A DNA stretch of 64,000 nt from Aquimonas sp. (GTDB lineage: Bacteria > Pseudomonadota > Gammaproteobacteria > Xanthomonadales > Xanthomonadaceae): contig JAKOMQ010000015.1 in the NCBI GenBank assembly GCA_022241605.1, positions 36,846-100,845 on the forward strand. Direction: 5' to 3'. This document shows positions 46,461 to 55,419 of the stretch, one piece after another. Numbering within the stretch: the stretch's first letter is position 1; each line of letters begins with the position of its first letter. Under the pieces are notes generated by a model. The model saw nothing but the letters and a program-made list of their open reading frames with translations. It searched no databases and was not told the origin of the DNA. A program made the position numbers and the translations under genes.

Positions 46461-47663
46461 ATGAGCCAAAGCCTGAACGCCCGTCTTGCCGCCGAACTGG
46501 AGGAGATCCGCGCCGCCGGCCTGTTCAAGAGCGAGCGCATCATCGTCTCGCCGCAGGCAGCCGAGATCGAATTGGCCGACGGCCGCCGGGTGCTGAACTT
46601 CTGCGCCAATAATTATCTGGGTCTGGCTGACGATCCCGGCGTGATCGAAGCCGCCAAGCACGCGCTCGACACCCACGGCCACGGCATGGCCAGCGTCCGC
46701 TTCATCTGCGGCACCCAGGACCTGCACAAGCAGCTGGAGGACAAGATCGCAGAGTTCTTCGGCAAGGACGACGCCATCCTGTATGCCGCCTGCTTCGACG
46801 CCAACGGCGGCCTGTATGAGCCGCTGCTGGGCGAGCAGGACGCGATCATTTCCGACGCGCTCAACCACGCCTCGATCATCGACGGCGTCCGCCTGTGCAA
46901 GGCCAAACGCTACCGCTACGCCAACTGCGACATGGCCGATCTCGAGAAACAGCTGCAGCAGGCCCGCGCCGACGGCGTGCGCGACATCCTGATCACCACC
47001 GACGGCGTGTTCTCGATGGACGGTTTCATCGCTCCACTCGATGAGATCAGCGCACTGGCGCTGAAGTACGGCGCCAGCGTGCACATCGACGAATGCCACG
47101 CCACCGGCTTCCTCGGAGAAACCGGCCGCGGATCGGCCGAGGTCAAGGGCGTGCTGGAGCAGATCGACCTGATCACCGGCACCCTGGGCAAGGCACTGGG
47201 CGGCGCAATTGGCGGCTTTACCTGCGGCTCGCGCGAGGCCATCGAAATGCTGCGCCAGCGCTCACGGCCCTACCTCTTCTCCAACGCCCTGCCGCCTTCG
47301 GTGGTGGCCTCGGGCCTGGCGGTGTTCGAGCGCGTCGAGGCCGCCGGCGACCTGCGCGCGCGCCTGCGCGAGAACACCGCACGCTTCCGCGGCACGCTGG
47401 CCGCCGCCGGCTTTGATCTGAAGCCCGGCGAACACCCGATCGTGCCGGTGATGCTCTACGACGCCCCGCTGGCCCAGCGCTTCGCCACCGAGCTGCTGGA
47501 CGAAGGCGTCTACGCGATCGGCTTCTTCTTTCCGGTAGTGCCCAAGGGCCAGGCCCGGATCCGCACCCAGATGAGCGCCGCGCACACGCCCGAGCAGATC
47601 GACCGCGCCGCCGAGGCCTTCATCAAGGTCGGCAGGCGGCTGGGCGTGATCGCAGAGGGCTGA
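46461..47663 (+). CDS. kbl: Glycine C-acetyltransferase (2-amino-3-ketobutyrate CoA ligase)
   Basis: VLNFCANNYLGLADDP, DALNHASIIDGVRLCKAKRYRYANCDM, GTLGKALGGAIGGF. Confidence 0.94.
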   Translation: MSQSLNARLAAELEEIRAAGLFKSERIIVSPQAAEIELADGRRVLNFCANNYLGLADDPGVIEAAKHALDTHGHGMASVRFICGTQDLHKQLEDKIAEFFGKDDAILYAACFDANGGLYEPLLGEQDAIISDALNHASIIDGVRLCKAKRYRYANCDMADLEKQLQQARADGVRDILITTDGVFSMDGFIAPLDEISALALKYGASVHIDECHATGFLGETGRGSAEVKGVLEQIDLITGTLGKALGGAIGGFTCGSREAIEMLRQRSRPYLFSNALPPSVVASGLAVFERVEAAGDLRARLRENTARFRGTLAAAGFDLKPGEHPIVPVMLYDAPLAQRFATELLDEGVYAIGFFFPVVPKGQARIRTQMSAAHTPEQIDRAAEAFIKVGRRLGVIAEG

Positions 47664-47818
47664 AGCGCCGGCACCGCGCCGACGCACTGTCAGGCAGGGA
47701 ACGATCCCGCGCTTGACCGGTCAGCCCAGGCTCTCGCAGCATTCAGCGGCCCCTGGCCACGGCGGACGGCCGCCGATTGCTGGGGGCCGTATCGATTTCC
47801 CTGCATGGGCCTTGAAAC

Positions 47819-48847
47819 ATGAATCTCCTGACTCCTCCGGCGCGCAGGCGCTGGTTGTTTTCTGCGCTTGCCGTCGCCTTGCTCGCCGCCTTGGCCGTTG
47901 CCTTGGCGCTTGGCCAGCGCAACCCGGATCCGCCGGCAGACCGTACCGCTGCCGCGCAGACCGTCGCTCCGACCGAGGCAGCAGGCGCGGCTGACGCCCC
48001 GCCGGAAGCCCTGCCCGATCCGCTCGACGCGCCCGCGATTCCGCTGCCTGCAATCGCCTCGGCGCCCACGATCCTTGCGCCGCTGCCGCCCGCCGACGCC
48101 CCACTGGCCGACATCTTCGATGAACTGCTCGACCGCCTGCAGCGCGGCGATGCGCGCGCGGGCTGCCGGCTGTATCGGGAGATTCGGCGGTGTTGGAAGT
48201 ACGCCGATGTCGCCGGCTCGCACCAGCGGCTGATGGCCATGGCGGCCAAGGGAAACGCCAGCGCAGCGGAGCTCGATATCGCCATAGACCTGCTTGCGCT
48301 CAACGAGTCGATGGCTCCCGGTGGACCGCAATCGGCCGAGGTCTGCGCGGGCATCGAGCTTGAGCGGCTGGAGAGCCACTACTTCGATACAGTCAGGCGC
48401 ACTGCGGAGCTGGGCGATGCCTTGGCCATGGTCGAGTTCGCCGAGGGCCGCGCCTTCCTGGCGCGTGAGTACGCGCGCCATCCCGAACGCTTGGCGCTCT
48501 GGCATCGCTTGGCGCCGGAGATGGCCGAGCGCGCCCTGCGCATGGGCACTCCCGAAGCCGCATGGCTGATCGCAGAAGCGAGGTCCGGCCCCAACGGATT
48601 GCTGGGTGAGCTGCTTCCCACCGACCGCGTCGAGGCCGAGGCCATGCGTCGCCTGCTGCAGATCGCCCGCCCCAGGAACCGCTTTTCACCCGACCACGAG
48701 CTCTCGACAGAGGAAACGGAGATCGCCCGACTGCGCGCCGAGACGCTGTACGAACGGTACTTCAAGCATCAGCCGCAACCAAAGACCATGCGCCGATGGC
48801 GCGACGACCTTACGCCTGAGATCGAGCAGTGCGAGCCTCTGACCTGA
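47819..48847 (+). CDS. Hypothetical membrane-anchored protein
   Basis: N-terminal TM, Pro/Ala-rich linker, alpha-helical C-terminal region; no family recognised. Confidence 0.7.
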   Translation: MNLLTPPARRRWLFSALAVALLAALAVALALGQRNPDPPADRTAAAQTVAPTEAAGAADAPPEALPDPLDAPAIPLPAIASAPTILAPLPPADAPLADIFDELLDRLQRGDARAGCRLYREIRRCWKYADVAGSHQRLMAMAAKGNASAAELDIAIDLLALNESMAPGGPQSAEVCAGIELERLESHYFDTVRRTAELGDALAMVEFAEGRAFLAREYARHPERLALWHRLAPEMAERALRMGTPEAAWLIAEARSGPNGLLGELLPTDRVEAEAMRRLLQIARPRNRFSPDHELSTEETEIARLRAETLYERYFKHQPQPKTMRRWRDDLTPEIEQCEPLT

Positions 48848-48988
48848 GCCCGAGCTCTTCGAGGGCATCACGCCCGCCAGACGCGAGCTGGGTCAGCTTC
48901 CTTCCGGTACTCGGCCAGGTGCATGGCGCCCGTGGCGCCTGACCCCTCCCGCGCAAACGGCTTCAGAAGCGCGTTACGCCCAAACCCC

Positions 48989-49384
48989 ATGCGCCCCACC
49001 CTCAAACGCCTGTTCCTGCTCGCGCTGGATCACGACGCCCAGGCCGAGCACCTGCCTGACGGCCGCTGGCGCACGCGCTGCCTGCACTGCCGGGCAAGGC
49101 TGGAGTTCAAGGCCGACGGCGAGCCGCTGGGTGCGGGCTCGCTGGAGCACGTGGTGCCGCAGGCCTGGTTCGGCAAGCGCGCGGCGGACGCGCTGTGCGC
49201 GCGGGTGGACCATGCGCCCAACGACGCCCGCAACCTGGCGCTGGCCTGCGCCACCTGCAACCAGTCCAAGGGCAAGGGCCCGGACGCCCGCGGGCCGCAG
49301 GACGCGCGCGCGCTGGAGGTCGTCACCGCCCTGCTGGAGCGGCGCCTGCAGCGCTGGCGGGATGCGCCGGGCTCGGGCGACTGA
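48989..49384 (+). CDS. HNH endonuclease domain protein
   Basis: CLHCRARLEF...LEHVVPQAWFG...NDARNLALACATCNQSKGKG. Confidence 0.85.
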   Translation: MRPTLKRLFLLALDHDAQAEHLPDGRWRTRCLHCRARLEFKADGEPLGAGSLEHVVPQAWFGKRAADALCARVDHAPNDARNLALACATCNQSKGKGPDARGPQDARALEVVTALLERRLQRWRDAPGSGD

Positions 49385-49385
49385 A

Positions 49386-49469
49386 GGCATGTGAGAAGTA
49401 TCTGCCTGCTGCGGCCGCCGCTGGACGCCCCACCCGCTGCGGCGTCCGAGTTTTTTCACAGGCGGTGAG
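49386..49469. repeat. TIR-bearing palindromic repeat (copy D, ~84 bp)
   Basis: GGCATGTGAGAAGTATCTGCCTGCTGCGGCCGCCGCTGGACG ... CGTCCGAGTTTTTTCACAGGCGGTGAG. Confidence 0.7.
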
Positions 49470-49591
49470 CCGAAGCTCGCTGGGCTGTTGGCCACCCGCT
49501 AGGCCAGCACCGTGCTGCACAGCCAGAGCATTGTGCCGCGGCCGTACCGCTGACCAGGACGCCGGCCCTGCGCGCTCAGGCGCTGCCAAAT

Positions 49592-50188
49592 TCAGTAGCC
49601 CAGGCTGTCGAACTCGTTGATGTTCTCCAGCAGCAGGGTCACCCCTTGCTCAAGCTGCTCGCGCGAGCGGGCATTCGACACCTGGCGGATGCTGTCGACG
49701 ATCGCGATCCACCAGCGCATGTGGCGCGCGCTGACCTGTGCGGCCACCGGCACCATGTCGCGGGCCAGGCCGAGGATGTCCATGCATTCGGTCTTCAGCG
49801 CCACCATGCTTTCGAGGTCAAGCCGGCTGCCCTGCAGCTCGCGCAGGTAGCGGCGCACGATCTTCGGGTCCTGCTCCAGCACCGCGGTCGGGGCCGGTTC
49901 GGCGTGCGGCGGCAGCAGCGCGATGTCGAGCTTGGACAGGAAGCCGCGCAAGGTGCCGCGCAGCGACAGCCACAGCTCTATGCGGTGGGCGCGCTCGCGC
50001 GAGAGCTGCAGCAGCGACAGCAGGCCGACCAGGAAGAAGCCCTCCAGCGCGAACGCGAACAGCTCCGGCGTCAGGTTCTCGAATACCGGCTCCTTGCCGT
50101 AGACGATCATCCAGCTCAGCAGGCCGATGCCCAGAAGCGCGAGCGCCGCCATCGAGAGGATGATGTAGAAGGCATTACTGGTGCGCAT
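49592..50188 (-). CDS. Hypothetical protein, two N-terminal TM segments plus cytoplasmic helical domain
   Basis: TM segments FYIILSMAALALLGIGLLSWMIVYG and LFAFALEGFFLVGLLSLLQL; overlaps upstream gene. Confidence 0.75.
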   Translation of the reverse strand: MRTSNAFYIILSMAALALLGIGLLSWMIVYGKEPVFENLTPELFAFALEGFFLVGLLSLLQLSRERAHRIELWLSLRGTLRGFLSKLDIALLPPHAEPAPTAVLEQDPKIVRRYLRELQGSRLDLESMVALKTECMDILGLARDMVPVAAQVSARHMRWWIAIVDSIRQVSNARSREQLEQGVTLLLENINEFDSLGY

Positions 50189-50747
50189 CGTCCGCTCCAG
50201 CACCGTCCGTCGCCGCCAGCGCCATCACCACGCGCGCGATGCGTCCTGCTTCTGCCGCGCTGAGATCGAAGGGCAGGTTGCTGATGTACACGGTCACACC
50301 GTCGCGCAGCGGCACCGTCAGGTAGTCCTTGCGCCGTTCGCTGACGGCCAGCGCGATGTCCTCCAGAGCGCGCGCTTCTTCAGCGTTGTCAGGCGGCGAC
50401 ACAAAGCAGCGCAGATCGCGCCGCAGTGCGTTTCCGCTGATGGTGGCGAAGTCTCCGGGGTTGCCGAGCCAGGCGAGGTAGTCGACCAGCGCCTCGCCAA
50501 CGCGGATGCGGTACAGCTCGAGGACTTCCGGGCGGATCGTGCTGCCCTGCACCTTGTGCAGCCGTCCGGGCAAGCGGTCGACGTCGATGCGGCGGATATC
50601 GGCGCGCTCAGCGGGCGTCAGCACGGTGAACAGGGCGTCGATCGCGTTGGCGCGGCTGCGCGCCACGGCCGGATTCAGCAGGCCCTGTTTCGGCGCCTCG
50701 CGGAGGAAATCGAGCAAACGTTCTGGGGTGAAATCTTGGTCGGACAC
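50175..50747 (-). CDS. Hypothetical protein, possible integrase SAM-like/core-binding fold without catalytic domain
   Basis: LLDFLREAPKQGLLNPAVARSRANAIDALFTVLT...PEVLELYRIRVGEALVDYLAWLGNP; GTG start 50747 preferred over ORF start 50918. Confidence 0.6.
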   Translation of the reverse strand: MSDQDFTPERLLDFLREAPKQGLLNPAVARSRANAIDALFTVLTPAERADIRRIDVDRLPGRLHKVQGSTIRPEVLELYRIRVGEALVDYLAWLGNPGDFATISGNALRRDLRCFVSPPDNAEEARALEDIALAVSERRKDYLTVPLRDGVTVYISNLPFDLSAAEAGRIARVVMALAATDGAGADDAHQ

Positions 50748-50984
50748 GGCGGCGTTCGTCGGTCGGAAAGGGCGCGCGCGGCTGCCGCCGCACGGGCTGC
50801 ATCCTACCGTGGCCACGCCGGCATGGGTGGCAGGCAGCGCTCGGCAGGGATCCGCAAAGCAGTGCATGCCCTCGGCCACCCGCGATCCTCGGCTGCAGGC
50901 GGGATCGTCTCGACGCACGCATGGTGCAACGCCATCGAAGCCACATGTCCATCACCGCTCTGTGCAGCGCTGGCTGCGGTAGCT

Positions 50985-51067
50985 TCAGAGCGTGTGAAAC
51001 ATCCGAACACTACCGCTGCGCGCGTACAACGGCAGCTGCAGAGGGCGGGCGGTCTTTCAGATGTGCC
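50985..51067. repeat. TIR-bearing palindromic repeat (copy E, degenerate)
   Basis: TCAGAGCGTGTGAAACATCCG ... GGGCGGTCTTTCAGATGTGCCC. Confidence 0.5.
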
Positions 51068-51123
51068 CACGAAATTGATCCCTCACTCCGACGCTTGTCG
51101 TGGCCCCCCCGCAAACACCGGCT

Positions 51124-51207
51124 GTTCGTGGGAGTGAGCTTGCTCGCGACGCGCAGGGTGGGTGTGGGGCGCAGGCTGCAGTCGCCGGCAAGCAGGCGCC
51201 TTCCAAG
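51124..51207. repeat. Inverted REP pair (REPIN-like)
   Basis: TTCGTGGGAGTGAGCTTGCTCGCGAC and inverse GTCGCCGGCAAGCAGGCGCCTTCCAAG, both like gammaproteobacterial REP (GTGGGAGCGAGCTTGCTCGCGA). Confidence 0.65.
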
Positions 51208-51272
51208 AGCGCGAGCGGACGGATTCAGGTTTCTTGAAGAACGCCCGCACCGCTGCGCGGGATTGAAAAGCC

Positions 51273-51335
51273 CTCAGAGCGTGTGAACAAACCCAGATGC
51301 CGCAGCTGCAGTAGCCGGGCGGCTTCTATACCACC
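51273..51335. repeat. Dispersed palindromic repeat (copy F, eroded)
   Basis: CTCAGAGCGTGTGAACAAACCCAGATGCCGCAGCTGC matches left end of copy B. Confidence 0.5.
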
Positions 51336-51340
51336 TGCTG

Positions 51341-52555
51341 TCAGGCCGTCACCGGCCTGCGCCAGCCAGGCCGCACCCCGCGGATGGCCCATCGCCACAG
51401 CCACTCCAGCGGGCCCAACCGGTGATGGCGCAGCCACAGCGCGGACAGACCGATCTGCAGCAGCGCGAGGGCCAGCGCGATCGGCACCGCCACGGCCGGC
51501 CCGATCCGGCCATACAGGCCCAGCCCGACTCCATAGAAGATCAGCCAGGCAAGCACCGACTGCATCAGGTAGTTGGTGAGCGTCATGCGCCCGGCCGGCG
51601 CCAGCCAGCGCAGCCCGGCATGCCAGAACGGATGGGTGGCCAGCACCGCGACCGCACCCAGATACCCCAGCGCCAGCACTGGCGCCGCGGCGAAGTGCAT
51701 CAGCGCGGCCAGCACCATGTGTGCCGGTGACGCCTGCGGCCCCATCAACCACCACAGCAGGGTGGAGCCCCCCTGCAGCAGCAGGCCGAAGAGCAGGCCG
51801 CGCTGCGTCAGCCGCAGCAGGTCCGCGCGATGCGACAGCGCATCCTGCAGCCAGCCAGTGCGTGCCAGCCACAGGCCCAGCAGGAAACAGCCGAGGATCG
51901 GCAGCACCGTGCCGAACAGCGAGACCGGCAGGTAGAGCCCCATCGCGAGCTGGTGGTTGAGCGCGATCAGGGGCAGGGGCGAGGATGAGGTGTGGCCGGC
52001 ATGGATCTCGGCGATGTCCGGCATGCCGCCACCGAGATCCATGCCCAGCATGCGGGCGATCGCGAAGAACAGGAACGGCCCCAGCGTGGTCGCAAACGCG
52101 ATCATCGCCCACAGCGCGCGGCCCGGCAGCCGCCACAGCAACAGCAGCAGCAGGCCCGCGATCACGTACAGGCGCAGCACATCGAAGCCATACAGCAGGT
52201 GCCCGTGCAGCAGCCCGATCACGGCCAGCACCGCCATGCGCCGCGCGAACACGCGCTCGAAGTGCTCGCCCAGCTGCTGCGAGCGCTGGAGCTGCAGCGC
52301 GAAGGCCACGCCGAACATCAGCGCGAACAGCGCGCGCGACTTCTCGCGCAGGAAGAACTCAAGCGCCCAGGCGACCGACCCATCCAGCGCGGCGAGCGGC
52401 AGGCCGGGAAGCGCCTCCTTGGGGATCGTCCAGCCCCAGCCGGTGAAGTCGAAGGCGCAGTGCACCACCAGAATCAGCACCAGCGCGAGTCCGCGCAGGA
52501 TGTCGATGGTCTCCTGCCGTTCGGCGGATGGAAAAGCGCTGTCGGGTTGGCTCAT
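51341..52555 (-). CDS. DUF418 domain-containing membrane protein
   Basis: RQETIDILRGLALVLILVVH ... REKSRALFALMFGVAFALQLQR ... C-terminal GRMTLTNYLMQSVLAWLIFYG; multi-TM. Confidence 0.9.
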   Translation of the reverse strand: MSQPDSAFPSAERQETIDILRGLALVLILVVHCAFDFTGWGWTIPKEALPGLPLAALDGSVAWALEFFLREKSRALFALMFGVAFALQLQRSQQLGEHFERVFARRMAVLAVIGLLHGHLLYGFDVLRLYVIAGLLLLLLWRLPGRALWAMIAFATTLGPFLFFAIARMLGMDLGGGMPDIAEIHAGHTSSSPLPLIALNHQLAMGLYLPVSLFGTVLPILGCFLLGLWLARTGWLQDALSHRADLLRLTQRGLLFGLLLQGGSTLLWWLMGPQASPAHMVLAALMHFAAAPVLALGYLGAVAVLATHPFWHAGLRWLAPAGRMTLTNYLMQSVLAWLIFYGVGLGLYGRIGPAVAVPIALALALLQIGLSALWLRHHRLGPLEWLWRWAIRGVRPGWRRPVTA

Positions 52556-52604
52556 CGCGACTCCTCGGGAAGTCATCAGCATCCGCCTTTCCGGCAGGGC
52601 CGGC

Positions 52605-53552
52605 TTATGGCTCGAACCCGTCCTCAAAGATGCAGTCGTCATCGACCGCCGCGATTCGGCTGATGCGGCCTCCACTGTAGTGCGACAGATACAGGCTGCG
52701 GTCGGGGCCAAACTTGATGTCGTAGGGCGAGCCGGTGAACCCGGATCCGACATCGGTGATCTGACCCGGGGCATCGACCCGGTGCAGCGTGCCCGTCGCC
52801 TGCCGCAGCACCCAAAGTCCGCGCCCGAACGCACAGCCCGGGCCGAAGTCCAGCGCCACGCGCGACGGGAATTGCGCATAGCTCAGGATCAAGAGGCTGC
52901 CGTCGGCGGCAAAGACGGTGATCCGGCCATTGCCATCTGCTGCGAAGACGCGTCCGTCGGGCGCAATGGCAAGGTGGAAGGCCGTGCGGTTGTTCGGCAG
53001 TGTTGCGAACACCGTCGGCGCCTCCCCGGCCTCGCTGATCCAGATTTGTCCGGAGCCCGCGTCGGCGAAGAACAGGCGCCCCTGACGATCGAAGCGCATC
53101 TCGGAAGGGTTGGTCCAGGCCGTGGACGTCCACAGCTGCACAACCTGCTGATCGGGTCGAACCGCACTGATCGAGCCGCGCGTCGGCGAGGTCGAGTTGC
53201 CGCCGGTGAGGACGCTGCCCGGCACGCCGGACACCACGCCCAGCCCGTCGAAGACCACCGGATCAGGATCAGGTGTCTGCGTGTTTCCGTAGTTCTGGAT
53301 CGGCGCACCACCAGGCCCGATACGGATGAGAAACTGCGGCGCGATGCTGCCGACCGGCGGCGAGAGGTCGCGGCCGGCGTACAGGGTTCCATCCGGCGCA
53401 AACGCCAGAAACACGGGTCCCATCACCGGCTCCGCATAGGTGCTGACGGTGAAGCCGGGCACGGACTGGGCGGCGACGGGAAGCGAGGCCACCAGCAGGG
53501 CGGCCCACACTGCGCCGAATCGGGAAACCTGTGGCGCGCGGCAGGTGTTCAT
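52605..53552 (-). CDS. Secreted beta-propeller (NHL/SMP-30-like) protein ending in IFEDGFEP
   Basis: Signal peptide; repeated LAFAPDGTLYAG, LAIAPDGRVFAADGNGRI, IKFGPDRSLYLS blades. SD GAGGAG before ATG 53552. Confidence 0.75.
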   Translation of the reverse strand: MNTCRAPQVSRFGAVWAALLVASLPVAAQSVPGFTVSTYAEPVMGPVFLAFAPDGTLYAGRDLSPPVGSIAPQFLIRIGPGGAPIQNYGNTQTPDPDPVVFDGLGVVSGVPGSVLTGGNSTSPTRGSISAVRPDQQVVQLWTSTAWTNPSEMRFDRQGRLFFADAGSGQIWISEAGEAPTVFATLPNNRTAFHLAIAPDGRVFAADGNGRITVFAADGSLLILSYAQFPSRVALDFGPGCAFGRGLWVLRQATGTLHRVDAPGQITDVGSGFTGSPYDIKFGPDRSLYLSHYSGGRISRIAAVDDDCIFEDGFEP

Positions 53553-53705
53553 GCGCTGCTCCTCGAAGATAACGAAGGGGGAGCCAAGCAACTCACTTGG
53601 CATAGCGGCCAGCAGTGCGGCATGTCATGCGCTGCGCTGCTGAAGTGGAGGAGGCTCATCCGGGCCGTCCATGGCCCAGTGGAGCGCTGGGAAATGCATC
53701 GGCGC

Positions 53706-55418
53706 TCAGCGCGGCTGCGCCAGCGCTGTCTCCAGGCGATCCAATCGCCGCCCGATCTCGGAAGACTCCACGCGCAGATCCACCAGCCCCTCGCGCTGCT
53801 CGCGCTGCCGCAAGGCAAGCTCGCGGGTGGCGGCCGTGGTCAGCACGTGGATATCGGACAGGTTGACCTGCAGCAGCGCCTCCGCGGCGTGTGCAGCCAC
53901 CTCCTCGACCGTGACCGCCGTGGGCCAGACCTCGGCGAGCTCCTGCGCGATGAAGCCGAAGTGCTCACGGTCTTCTGCGCCCAGCGTCGCGAGGTAGTCC
54001 GGACGATAGCGATAACGCACCGGGCGCAGCGCGAGCAGGGTTTCGACCGCCCCCTGCAGCGGCTCGATCCGGTGCTTGACCCGCGCGTCGGAAGTGGTGT
54101 CCCAGAGGCTCTGGCCATCGTTACGGCGGGCGCCGGCGGTTGCCCAGAAGACGCCGGGGTTGGGGATGACCAGGACGCCGCTGCCGACCCGCACGCCGGC
54201 ATCGCTGGTCGTCAACAGCACCGTGGTGAAGCCCGAGGAGACCACAAAGGGAAAGCGCTGCGCAGGCGCACGCACGCGGAACCAGTCGACGCTGTTGCCG
54301 GTGGTGTTGTCATCATGGGTGAACTGCACCGAGCCCTCGGCGCGCGCCAAAAACTGATTGGTGCCGCGGGAGACGAAGTCCTCGTTGCGGCTGTCGGCCC
54401 AGGCGAAGGTGCCCTGGTCACCCGCTTCGCCCACGCCCTCGATGTCGCCGCAGCGGAGCAAGGGAAGACCCTCCGCGCGTGGCCGGACCTTGGCCCGACG
54501 CCCGCCTGCCCAAGAGTAGTCGCCGCCCGCGCAGTTGAGCGCGCCACCGTCGGCCGTCGAGGAAACACCCGCTGCCCTGTTGCTGGCACCGCCCATCACG
54601 ACACCGGCTGCACCGCTGCCGATGTTGTCCTCGCCACCCAGTACGGTCGCCCTGTCGCTGTGCGCGTCGTTGGAGCGGCCTCCGCCGAGGGTGGTGGCTT
54701 CTCCTGACCAGACGATGTGACCCAGACCGCCCCCCATCACGCTGAACGCGGAGGCGATGGTGTCTCCAACCGCAACATTGCGCGCACCGCCGCGCACCGT
54801 TCCGTAGTGGACCGACATCAGATGGTTGCCGGCGGCGGGCTCGGCGGGGTCCCCGGCTACGGGGGAACCGCCTCCCGAAATGGTCGTCCCCCTGGCATTG
54901 CCACCGAGGACGTTCTGGGCGGCACCAGCACCGATATTGGCCGTGATGGTCGACCCGCCCACCGAACGTGGCTCGATCCACAGGCTGCGCTGACCGTTGC
55001 TGGCCAGAGTGAAAGACATGTCGTCTGTCGTGCCCACCGAGTGAACGCTGGCGCTGAGGCCAATGTTGCCGACGCTGCTCCAGCAGGCAGCAGGGGAACC
55101 ACCGGCTTCGAAGCCATCGGCGAACAGCCCGCCCGGGCCGCAGCCGGCAGCTGCGGCGGCTTTGGTCCCTGTGGCGATGGGCGCGCTCACGTTGGCATCC
55201 AGCGCCGCGGTTTGGTGCGCCTTGGCCAGCAGCACGAAGCGCCCATCTTCACTGGCAGCGTTTGGCCGCAGTTGGCCGTGCAACGCGTAGCGCGCCGCGG
55301 GCTCAGCGGCCAGGGCTGGCACAGCAAGCGCCAGCGCCAGGCCAAGCGCGGTGAGCACTCCAGGGCCGCGGCGGGATGCCAAGCATCCATGGCCCTGCCG
55401 AAACTTGCGGCCTGCCAT
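53706..55418 (-). CDS. Secreted protein with YadA-head-like repeats and C-terminal S74/tail-spike chaperone domain (copy 2)
   Basis: C-term SDARVKHRIEPLQGAVETLLALRPVRYRYRPDYLATLGAEDREHFGFIAQELAEVWPTAV; GG-N-A-G repeats; signal peptide. Confidence 0.82.
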   Translation of the reverse strand: MAGRKFRQGHGCLASRRGPGVLTALGLALALAVPALAAEPAARYALHGQLRPNAASEDGRFVLLAKAHQTAALDANVSAPIATGTKAAAAAGCGPGGLFADGFEAGGSPAACWSSVGNIGLSASVHSVGTTDDMSFTLASNGQRSLWIEPRSVGGSTITANIGAGAAQNVLGGNARGTTISGGGSPVAGDPAEPAAGNHLMSVHYGTVRGGARNVAVGDTIASAFSVMGGGLGHIVWSGEATTLGGGRSNDAHSDRATVLGGEDNIGSGAAGVVMGGASNRAAGVSSTADGGALNCAGGDYSWAGGRRAKVRPRAEGLPLLRCGDIEGVGEAGDQGTFAWADSRNEDFVSRGTNQFLARAEGSVQFTHDDNTTGNSVDWFRVRAPAQRFPFVVSSGFTTVLLTTSDAGVRVGSGVLVIPNPGVFWATAGARRNDGQSLWDTTSDARVKHRIEPLQGAVETLLALRPVRYRYRPDYLATLGAEDREHFGFIAQELAEVWPTAVTVEEVAAHAAEALLQVNLSDIHVLTTAATRELALRQREQREGLVDLRVESSEIGRRLDRLETALAQPR

Positions 55419-55419
55419 G

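Noticed and set aside
46323-47099. 5' extension of the 880-aa minus-strand ORF
   Set aside because: Antisense to kbl; TamA signal peptide begins at about 46322-46334.
48989-49384. HNH endonuclease as part of a restriction/defence system
   Set aside because: Standalone small HNH protein; no methyltransferase or other defence gene adjacent.
51957-54707. 916-aa plus-strand ORF
   Set aside because: Antisense to DUF418, beta-propeller and S74 genes.
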